IMG/VR virus record: IMGVR_UViG_3300035034_000196
Location: 1 to 24,954 of that record
Reading direction: 5' to 3' (one strand)
DNA: 24,954 nucleotides
Origin: a virus
Part shown: positions 19,397 to 24,954 of the stretch, in pieces
Layout of the letters: each line of letters starts with the position of its first letter
Position numbering within the stretch: position 1 is the stretch's first letter
The notes under the pieces: model-generated
Database searches by the model: none
Told to the model about the DNA's origin: nothing
What the model saw: only the letters and a program-made list of their open reading frames with translations
Position numbers and translations under genes: made by a program

Positions 19397-19455
19397 ACGT
19401 GTACATCTTTCCAGCTTGTACAATAATAATGTACAGGCCATCCGGATGTACACGT
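19397..19455. repeat. Bipartite inverted repeat directly after TerL
   Basis: Outer arms ACGTGTACATC (19397-19407) and GATGTACACGT (19445-19455) are perfect complements. Inside them lies a second pair, TGTACA (19417-19422) and TGTACA (19430-19435), around a 7-base AT-rich loop. The transcript would fold into a long interrupted hairpin starting five bases after the TerL stop codon. It could be a processing site or terminator-like structure, but no U-run follows. Confidence 0.65.
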
Positions 19456-19459
19456 GCTG

Positions 19460-21202
19460 TCATCTTCGTCGGGTGAACTGACCACGGGTGCGTTTGCGTG
19501 CTGGATACATGTCACGCTTCGTGTGGCCAGCCTTGGCAGACTTTGCGAACTCCTTAAGGGACTTGTCGCGGGCCTTGTCAGAAGATCTCTCAGCGGCCTT
19601 CTCAGTGTCTCTCGCGACGGACTGGGTGAAGTAACCCACAGCCTCGGCCAAGACATCGACCCTATCGTCCTGCTTCAAGCTCCCACGATCCCGTGTAAGG
19701 AACGCAAGCTGATAGAACCCATTGTAGTAGCGTGCACGCTCTCCAACGTCATCTGGCACGTCTGTGAACTGGTTCTCGACGATAGTCTTGTCCATGACGA
19801 GCCTGTGGTTGTTCATCACAGGTTCCAGCTTGTCGATGACGCGAGCTTCCTTCTGACCCTTCACGGTGTACCCATCGAGGGCACATGGATGAATCTTCTG
19901 GAGCACAGGAGCGAACAGAGCGTTGAACATGCCGTCACCGAAGTTATCCTCGGTCCAGACCTCGTTCACGTTCTCGTTCAGGGCTATGGTGGCGAGAGCT
20001 TCAAGGACGACAGCGTCGTAGCCACCACCCGTGAATCCGCCCCATCGCTTGATGAAGATACGGCCATGCAGCATCTTGGCCACACAGAACGATGTTTCAT
20101 CCTTACCGCGACCTGATGGATCGACGAACATGACTGAGCCTTCGTAGGGAAGTATGTCCTTGTCCTCGGTGCTCATACTCATGGGAGAGTAGAATCGGTC
20201 GCCTGTGAGTCCCACGTTGTCCACTGGGAGTGCATCGGCAGTTGACCATACGATCCTCGCAGGTGCTCTCTCAGTATCCACGTCCATGACTATGAGGTCA
20301 CGAAGCTTCAATGGATAGCGGTTCTCATCGCTAAGTGTCGTGTCAAGCATGAACTGAAGTGCAAATCCGCTTCTGCCATACTCAGCCTCACGCTCCAGCA
20401 AGTCCTGTTCGTGGAATCTATCAGGATCAACTGGTCGTCCCACGAGGAGAGGATCGTCCGCGAGCCGTCGAAGTAGGCTGGGAGCCAGACGGTCACCGTA
20501 CTTAAGTCTCTGTTCTTCATTTGGATACCTTGCAGGCCAGACTCTCATACGATAGCCGCGTTCTTCAAAGCCGTTGTAGATCGTCTGGGTAGACTGTGGG
20601 GTACCAAGCCCGATGCTGTGTCCACCGGGAACGAGAATAGCACCACCCATCTCACGAGCACGCATGTCGAGTTTCTCTCGCTTGCCTTCTGTCTCGGAGT
20701 TATTGGGAACCTCGATGTCATCGAAGATCACCTTGGTGGCACGTCCGCCAGTCATCTGACCAGTAACACCTACCGCTCGAACTGACGGTGCCTGTGCTGG
20801 ATTGCTTGGGCCAACATCAAAGGCAAGCACTGAGTCGCGCTGTCCGTCTTTCGGTCGGGCCTTCAGCCACGACAACAGGGGTAGGGTTTCGATCAACTGC
20901 TTGGTAAATGTGGAGAACTCAGTAGCCTTGTACTCGGAAGCCGAGACTACCATCATCTTCTCTTGGGGGTTACGCATGAGACACCAGAGCACGAATGCTG
21001 CGGTGATCCATGATTTGCCTACGCCACGGAAAGCCATGACGATGCGGCGCTTTGGTCCATGCTGCAACCAGTCAGCCATCTCGTATTGAGCAGGCGTAGG
21101 TGTAGGCAGACCGAGCTGAATCCACAGCCACCACAAGAGGACCTTGAAGTCATCGTGCATTTTCTTGTGGGTTTCGGTCTGGACCCAATTAGGATACTTC
21201 AC
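19460..21202 (-). CDS. Terminase large subunit (T7 gp19-like)
   Basis: A 580-aa protein. The N-terminal ATPase has Walker A FRGVGKSW (about residues 58-65) and Walker B KVIFDDIE (about 156-163). The C-terminal nuclease has VMFVDPSGRGKDETS, VWTEDNFGDGMF and DRVDVLAEAVGYF, the spaced acidic metal ligands of terminase nucleases. The enzyme pumps concatemeric DNA into proheads and cuts the ends. The start is GTG 21202, with GAGGAG six bases upstream; a TTG eight codons earlier has no ribosome site. The basic C-terminus (RKRTRGQFTRRR) resembles other T7-like terminases. It follows the TerS-like gene after four intervening genes. Confidence 0.96.
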   Translation of the reverse strand: MKYPNWVQTETHKKMHDDFKVLLWWLWIQLGLPTPTPAQYEMADWLQHGPKRRIVMAFRGVGKSWITAAFVLWCLMRNPQEKMMVVSASEYKATEFSTFTKQLIETLPLLSWLKARPKDGQRDSVLAFDVGPSNPAQAPSVRAVGVTGQMTGGRATKVIFDDIEVPNNSETEGKREKLDMRAREMGGAILVPGGHSIGLGTPQSTQTIYNGFEERGYRMRVWPARYPNEEQRLKYGDRLAPSLLRRLADDPLLVGRPVDPDRFHEQDLLEREAEYGRSGFALQFMLDTTLSDENRYPLKLRDLIVMDVDTERAPARIVWSTADALPVDNVGLTGDRFYSPMSMSTEDKDILPYEGSVMFVDPSGRGKDETSFCVAKMLHGRIFIKRWGGFTGGGYDAVVLEALATIALNENVNEVWTEDNFGDGMFNALFAPVLQKIHPCALDGYTVKGQKEARVIDKLEPVMNNHRLVMDKTIVENQFTDVPDDVGERARYYNGFYQLAFLTRDRGSLKQDDRVDVLAEAVGYFTQSVARDTEKAAERSSDKARDKSLKEFAKSAKAGHTKRDMYPARKRTRGQFTRRR

Positions 21203-21226
21203 GTTTCTCTCCTCTGGTTCAGCCAA

Positions 21227-21517
21227 TTATTTCATTGTGCGCGTCACCTGATGGAGCGCCTGCCCCATCCTGTCGACGAGCTTCTCGTTCTTCGAGTGCT
21301 TCTCGTAGCCCTGAACTTCCAGTGTCGCGTGCATGACTTCATGCCAGAATGTTTGCATCTGGTACGATTCGGTCACGTCCTTGTTCACCTTCTGTACTTC
21401 GATCAGGTTCTTCGAGGCCGTCCAGCGGCCATAGCACTCTGCATTCTCATACAGGTTGGCCACCACCTTGACGGTGATCGTATGTCCACCCAGTTCAAAT
21501 TTCTTCGGCAGGCTCAT
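21227..21517 (-). CDS. Small HExxH protein (putative phage metallopeptidase)
   Basis: A 96-aa protein without a signal peptide. H59, E60 and H63 form HEVMH, and E78 in KNEKLVDRMGQALHQV is a suitable third zinc ligand on the following helix. The arrangement HExxH-A-x-L-E followed by E-K-L-V-D-R-M-G resembles short zincin-like phage proteins of unknown function. The N-terminal part (KKFELGGHTITVKVV) is beta-rich. ATG 21517 follows GGAG seven bases upstream. It lies directly before TerL. Enzyme activity is inferred. Confidence 0.75.
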   Translation of the reverse strand: MSLPKKFELGGHTITVKVVANLYENAECYGRWTASKNLIEVQKVNKDVTESYQMQTFWHEVMHATLEVQGYEKHSKNEKLVDRMGQALHQVTRTMK

Positions 21518-21519
21518 AC

Positions 21520-22014
21520 TTAATCTCCTTTGACTCGCTTGATGATTCGTTCGATGTAGTCAGGAAATATCTCCCGAGCTATCTCAGTTCCATCAGCGTT
21601 ACAGCGATAAGGTTTCAGCCAGCTATCGTCGTACTCCGAGTTGAACTCAAGAGCTGTGAGTTTCCTCGCAGTCATCTCAGATTCGCAGCGAGTGACATCC
21701 ATGCTGAGCTGAAAGTGGACGTAGTGAATCGTCTCGTGGAACTCTGTCTTCCATTGCATGAGCGGTGCCATCGTCGCGTTGACGAACACGTAGTTCTCAC
21801 CCGCATAGGTGAACCCACGGTAGAAGCATCCGAAGCACGGAAGGTCAGCGACCGTCTGTGTCACGACAACGATAGGCGCGTCGATAAACGAGCAGTCAAC
21901 TTCGAGTGTGTCGCACACCCGTTCAAATACGGTTTGCTCTACTGGAGGTTCAACGACAGTTGTCGCGCAGCCGAACAGCAGTGCCCCAATTAAGATCAGG
22001 TGTGAGTTTCTCAT
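21520..22014 (-). CDS. HExxH lipoprotein
   Basis: A 164-aa protein with a lipoprotein signal (MRNSHLILIGALLFGC, lipobox LFGC, lipidated C16). H93, E94 and H97 form HETIH; E111 or E113 in CESEMTARKLT could be the third zinc ligand, a gluzincin-like layout. Several further Cys could form disulfides outside the cytoplasm. It sits between TerS and TerL, where T7 encodes the spanins Rz and Rz1, and no coiled-coil Rz-like gene is visible here. A role at the outer membrane during lysis is therefore possible, but inferred. ATG 22014 follows AAGGA. Confidence 0.75.
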   Translation of the reverse strand: MRNSHLILIGALLFGCATTVVEPPVEQTVFERVCDTLEVDCSFIDAPIVVVTQTVADLPCFGCFYRGFTYAGENYVFVNATMAPLMQWKTEFHETIHYVHFQLSMDVTRCESEMTARKLTALEFNSEYDDSWLKPYRCNADGTEIAREIFPDYIERIIKRVKGD

Positions 22015-22016
22015 AG

Positions 22017-22208
22017 TCAGTCCTTGAGTTTTGAATCGTTGAATCGGAAGTGTGTCCTTGGGCTGGCGGGCAGCCGGGTCATCAGTTGTGAGTGGTCACC
22101 GCAGCAATCGTGCTCGCAGTGTTGGTCGTCCATCCTCTCGCGCTTCACCAATCGTGTGACGGTCTTGTTGCCACTCGAACAGCGATAGTCGAACATGATG
22201 TAGCTCAT
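22017..22208 (-). CDS. Small Cys-rich zinc-ribbon-like protein
   Basis: A 63-aa protein: MSYIMFDYRCSSGNKTVTRLVKR resembles the start of FmdB-type ribbons (Y-D-Y-x-C), and CEHDCCGDH supplies the second ligand pair. The C-terminus (PRTHFRFNDSKLKD) is basic. ATG 22208 follows GGAGG six bases upstream. It lies between TerS and the HExxH lipoprotein. The function is unknown; metal binding is likely. Confidence 0.6.
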   Translation of the reverse strand: MSYIMFDYRCSSGNKTVTRLVKRERMDDQHCEHDCCGDHSQLMTRLPASPRTHFRFNDSKLKD

Positions 22209-22210
22209 AA

Positions 22211-22423
22211 TTAGCCTCCAGCGTCTTCGACAGCACGCCTGATGCGTTCACGTCGAGAGAGTATGGAAGTCGTGGCAGCGTCAGCCATTCCGTCACCGAG
22301 AGGTACGTCTGTTGCTTTCTGTATCGGTCTTGGTCGCCCGTCGTCCTTCGGAACAGTGACAGATGTACCGTCGAGGTTCGTCAGGAAGTCAGGCAGGTTC
22401 TTCTGGGATTGGGCAGTACACAT
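22211..22423 (-). CDS. Hypothetical protein after TerS
   Basis: A 70-aa protein, polar and low in structure in the middle (TVPKDDGRPRPIQK), with a charged helical end (SILSRRERIRRAVEDAGG). ATG 22423 overlaps the TerS stop as TAATG, so translation is coupled. There is no membrane segment or known motif. By position it could assist packaging or lysis, but nothing in the sequence says which. Confidence 0.6.
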   Translation of the reverse strand: MCTAQSQKNLPDFLTNLDGTSVTVPKDDGRPRPIQKATDVPLGDGMADAATTSILSRRERIRRAVEDAGG

Positions 22424-22674
22424 TATTTGAAATCCTCCATGTGCGAAACATTATCGAATACTGGAACTTCTTCGTCCAGTAGAGAAGTAGGATCACCGGG
22501 AATAACCGCTCGGTCAATACCGTTGTCCTTGAGGAACTTGTTGGCCTGCGCGAACAGGGCCGGGGGCACGTCTTCTCCAGCCGCGACTTTGCGCTTGATT
22601 TCAGAGAGTAGTGTGCGAGCTTGTAAAGCATGTAGCTCATCGAGGGTATCCTCAGTCGCTCTTTCGTTCGACAT
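22423..22674 (-). CDS. Putative terminase small subunit (T7 gp18-like)
   Basis: An 83-aa protein: an N-terminal helix TEDTLDELHALQARTLLSEIKRKVAAGEDVPPALFAQANKFLKDNGI, then an acidic, flexible end. The pattern of a helix followed by G-E-x-x-P-A-x-x-x-x-A-x-K-F-L-K-D-N-G-I is typical of small terminase proteins of T7-like phages. The start is ATG 22674, with GGAG seven bases upstream; longer frames lie inside the holin gene. It recognises phage DNA for packaging, and TerL lies four genes downstream. The call rests on pattern and gene order. Confidence 0.8.
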   Translation of the reverse strand: MSNERATEDTLDELHALQARTLLSEIKRKVAAGEDVPPALFAQANKFLKDNGIDRAVIPGDPTSLLDEEVPVFDNVSHMEDFK

Positions 22675-22864
22675 CGATTTTCTCCATAGTGATACGGATG
22701 CGGACCTTGTGCCAATGTATAGCATAGATTCCCGCGACGATAGCAACCGAAGTTGCGATGAGTTGCAGCACGTCGTTCGCTGTTGCGATCCATGATACGG
22801 CTGCGCCTGCTCCGCTTACCGCCGCTGCGAGGTCTGCAGCAAGTCCTTCTGCTGTTCTGTTCAT
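22652..22864 (-). CDS. Putative holin (T7 gp17.5 position)
   Basis: A 70-aa protein with a small-residue amphipathic N-terminus (AEGLAADLAAAVSGAGAAVSW), a strong membrane helix (VLQLIATSVAIVAGIYAIHW) and a basic C-terminal tail (HKVRIRITMEKIDVERK). Length, topology and the order fibre, holin, TerS match T7 gene 17.5. It should form membrane lesions that time lysis. It overlaps the TerS start by 23 bases. Confidence 0.75.
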   Translation of the reverse strand: MNRTAEGLAADLAAAVSGAGAAVSWIATANDVLQLIATSVAIVAGIYAIHWHKVRIRITMEKIDVERKSD

Positions 22865-22877
22865 ATTGGTTCCTAAA

Positions 22878-23393
22878 TTATGTGAGTTCAGCCTGTAGAG
22901 ATACGGACTGTGAATCTAAAAGTGTGCCGCCAGCTGCAGCATCATAGAAGTTAATTGTCACCGAGGTTTCCTTGACTCCCGCTGATGCCTTGCTGATACC
23001 TAACGTACGGTTGGCGGTGCAGGCCTTGCGTCCGGCCCCCCAGTCTGTCGTGAGGCTTCCGGAGTCAATCACACGCTCCACCCAGACCTGAGAGTTCAAC
23101 CCTGAGTCCAGCCATGTCTCATAGCTGACGTTCGGGGTCGATCCTGTAGTCGAGGAGTATAGGTCCCCATCACTGAATACCCCGAGGTACGCAAAGGCTG
23201 TGCCAGTAGTCTCGAAGTCAGTTATAGACTTGAGAGCCGCGACCACAACTTCTGGTGCGCCTGAGTAGGCTTGCTTCCAAGCTGCCGAGATGTTCGTCTC
23301 GATGTTGTCCACAGTTTTCCAAACGCCACCGACGTTCACTTCCATAGAGTCCACCGTCTTCCAGACTCCCCCCACGTTTATTTCGATAGGCAT
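22878..23393 (-). CDS. Tail-associated protein with WKTV repeats
   Basis: A 171-aa protein. The N-terminus has three similar units: INVGGVWKTVDSME, VNVGGVWKTVDNIE and TNISAAWKQAYS, a repeat seen in phage tail and fibre proteins. The rest is beta-rich with many Ser, Thr, Gly and Ala, typical of structural adhesins. It follows the tail fibre gene directly and precedes the holin. It may be a fibre accessory or receptor-binding component. ATG 23393 follows a short spacer. Confidence 0.7.
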   Translation of the reverse strand: MPIEINVGGVWKTVDSMEVNVGGVWKTVDNIETNISAAWKQAYSGAPEVVVAALKSITDFETTGTAFAYLGVFSDGDLYSSTTGSTPNVSYETWLDSGLNSQVWVERVIDSGSLTTDWGAGRKACTANRTLGISKASAGVKETSVTINFYDAAAGGTLLDSQSVSLQAELT

Positions 23394-23410
23394 GAGAGGA
23401 GTCCTTTAGG

Positions 23411-24954
23411 TTAAGCGGTATATTGAAAGTGAATGTCGCCAGTAGTACCACCAGAGGCGGCACCAGTACCGAACGTGATCTGTCCGTTCTGGTCGTTGTC
23501 GTAGGATGCGCTTGCATGGTACAGGTAGTTGCCGTGGTCCGCTTTGTGAATGTCGGACGTACCGCGTATTTCAATACCTGCCGTACCAATGCCAGCAAGA
23601 TAGACTCCGTTCTGGAAGACGTACAGGCCTTCACCAACGTCGGTGATGTAGTCCGTATGAGCATTCCGTATCCAACGCAAACCGTAGACAGAAGACGACG
23701 ACGAGTGGGTACCTGAAGTTCCTCCGACATAGTTCGAGCCTATAGCCCAGATCGTTGCACCGAAGTGTGGGGTGCTTGGACCTTGGCCGTAGCCACCATC
23801 TATCCCGAAGTAAGCTGGGAGGTTGGTAGTAAAGCGTGCGTCACCACCGAACGACCAAACTTCATCTTCAAGAAAGTCGATGAAGTTATCTGGTGTCATG
23901 TAGCGTAGGAACGAATCCTGTGAACAGTAGATGCGAATAGGATCGGTCGTCGAGGCCCCGGAGAACGTATTGATCCAGCCTGTGTACAGGTAGCCTGACC
24001 CGTTGGTTACCAACAGTTCGTTGCCACCCGGGCGGTAGCTTGCGTTGTCAGTGATAGCGAAGCCACCATAGGTAGCACCAGTGATGTCACCAGTTGCGGT
24101 GAGGTCACCTGTTACAGCAGCACCACCAGATGTCGTGGAAAACTTAGCGGCAGCGTCATAGTAAAGACTAACCGCGCCTTCCGTGAAGCCTTGTATGTAC
24201 CAAGCACTGTTCAAGTCATCATAGAGACCACCGCGAGAACCATCAGTCTGATTCATCAATGCAAGCTTGCCGCCGATGTTGAGACCTTCCCAACCATCAG
24301 CACCTTGTACGCCTGCGACCTGTACGGAACCGTACGTGCCAGTAAGTCCGGTGATAGCGCCTGAAGTTTGACCATCGACACCTATGTCACCAGAGAACTG
24401 CGCCTTCTTCGATACCGTGTTGAGAGCCAACGTAGCGACACCAGCAGTATCCCTGAAGTTGATCGTGGTGTTTGCTTGAATGAACATCTCAGAGGAAGCA
24501 TGAGTAGCCGACATATAAGATGCCGGGCGTGACATGTACAGACCCGCGAAGTTGATATGCGAGTACGTCGAGTCGTCGCCTGCTCTGATAATTGGGTTAC
24601 TTGGATCAGATACGAGTATGTTCGAGTCTGAGTTGACTACACCTGTCAGTACTCCACCAGCGAGCGGAAGGTACGTCGAGGCATGATCGCCCCATCCGTA
24701 AGCTGTGTCCCACTCAGTTGCATTGTAAGCAGCATCGTCGGAGCGAACGAGTGTCGCGTCGATGAGTTCATACAGTCCCGCATGGTCACCCCACCCGTAG
24801 GCAGTGTTCCAGTTGGTGATGGACAGACCTGAAGTCAACGTGTAGTCAGCCAGAAGGTTATCCACTTCGGTCTCAGTGTAGTACCGAGTGTCCAACTGTC
24901 CGGCGTTCAAGGCCGTGCGGGTGTAGAAGGTCGCCGGATCAAACGTAGCAGCCG
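23411..24954 (-). CDS. Tail fibre protein, 5' end outside window
   Basis: 513 residues are visible and the frame is still open at the right edge. The start of the visible part has LDTRYYTETEVDNLLADY, a common fibre repeat, and two copies of TAYGWGDHA separated by about 36 residues, known from phage fibres with collagen-like or trimeric repeats. The rest is Gly-, Ser- and Thr-rich beta sequence (LPLAGGVLTGVV, DLTATGDITGATYGG) ending in TTGDIHFQYTA. It should form the receptor-binding fibre. Its N-terminal tail-attachment part is not visible. Confidence 0.85.
   Translation of the reverse strand, partial: AATFDPATFYTRTALNAGQLDTRYYTETEVDNLLADYTLTSGLSITNWNTAYGWGDHAGLYELIDATLVRSDDAAYNATEWDTAYGWGDHASTYLPLAGGVLTGVVNSDSNILVSDPSNPIIRAGDDSTYSHINFAGLYMSRPASYMSATHASSEMFIQANTTINFRDTAGVATLALNTVSKKAQFSGDIGVDGQTSGAITGLTGTYGSVQVAGVQGADGWEGLNIGGKLALMNQTDGSRGGLYDDLNSAWYIQGFTEGAVSLYYDAAAKFSTTSGGAAVTGDLTATGDITGATYGGFAITDNASYRPGGNELLVTNGSGYLYTGWINTFSGASTTDPIRIYCSQDSFLRYMTPDNFIDFLEDEVWSFGGDARFTTNLPAYFGIDGGYGQGPSTPHFGATIWAIGSNYVGGTSGTHSSSSSVYGLRWIRNAHTDYITDVGEGLYVFQNGVYLAGIGTAGIEIRGTSDIHKADHGNYLYHASASYDNDQNGQITFGTGAASGGTTGDIHFQYTA

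Noticed and set aside
1-24954. CRISPR array, integrase, transposon or insertion sequence
   Set aside because: I saw no regularly spaced repeats with unique spacers, no integrase or transposase motifs and no terminal inverted repeats with target duplication.

Overview
The window is part of a T7-like podophage genome (Autographiviridae type). Every recognisable gene lies on the minus strand, so the biological order runs from high to low coordinates. The evidence is a single-subunit T7-type RNA polymerase, a T7-type family A DNA polymerase, a gp4-like primase-helicase, a gp2.5-like ssDNA-binding protein, a T7-lysozyme-type amidase and a T7-type TerL, in nearly T7 gene order. The host cannot be fixed from the sequence; a Gram-negative host is implied by a lipoprotein signal and an Sec-type signal peptide.

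Layout in transcription order. (1) 24954-19460: end of the late region, with tail fibre (cut by the window edge), a repeat-containing tail-like protein, holin, TerS-like protein, two small proteins, an HExxH lipoprotein, a second HExxH protein and TerL. (2) 19459-17478: about 2 kb without protein genes. It holds a bipartite inverted repeat, a phage promoter-like repeat, TACC-N4-GGTA palindromes, a complete tRNA-Ile, a GC-rich direct-repeat zone and a second promoter-like repeat. This matches the joined right and left ends of a T7-like linear genome, so the contig was probably assembled through the terminal repeat. (3) 17477-11787: early region of about 22 very small genes, many overlapping by ATGA or GTGA. 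One encodes a possible HhH-GPD DNA glycosylase-like protein and one a secreted HExxH protein. (4) 11702-9258: RNA polymerase, with a promoter-like repeat just upstream. (5) 9280-1: small genes, another promoter-like repeat, then SSB, RusA-type resolvase, amidase, a winged-helix-like protein, primase-helicase, a nucleotide diphosphohydrolase-like protein, a DUF7220-like membrane protein, DNA polymerase, GIY-YIG and HNH nucleases, and a holin-like membrane protein.

The most striking discovery is a series of hammerhead-ribozyme-like RNAs in the early operon. Five intergenic spacers between 14967 and 17278 carry every core element of a type II (open stem II) hammerhead: CC-GAAA, a stem III hairpin, a GUC cleavage triplet, a 7-bp stem I hairpin and CUGAUGA-GG. 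Stem I and stem III differ in sequence between copies but keep their pairing. The 3' end of each catalytic core also forms the Shine-Dalgarno sequence of the next gene. A sixth spacer has a permuted, weaker version, and a seventh has an exact internal deletion that removed the ribozyme but kept the Shine-Dalgarno. I infer that these elements cut the early polycistronic mRNA into units with 3' and 5' hairpins, a job done in T7 by host RNase III sites.

Four identical 19-nt repeats (GGGGGGGCCAACCACAAGA on the minus strand) are the likely promoters of the phage polymerase. They lie before the polymerase gene, before the DNA-metabolism block, and on both sides of the presumed genome-end region.
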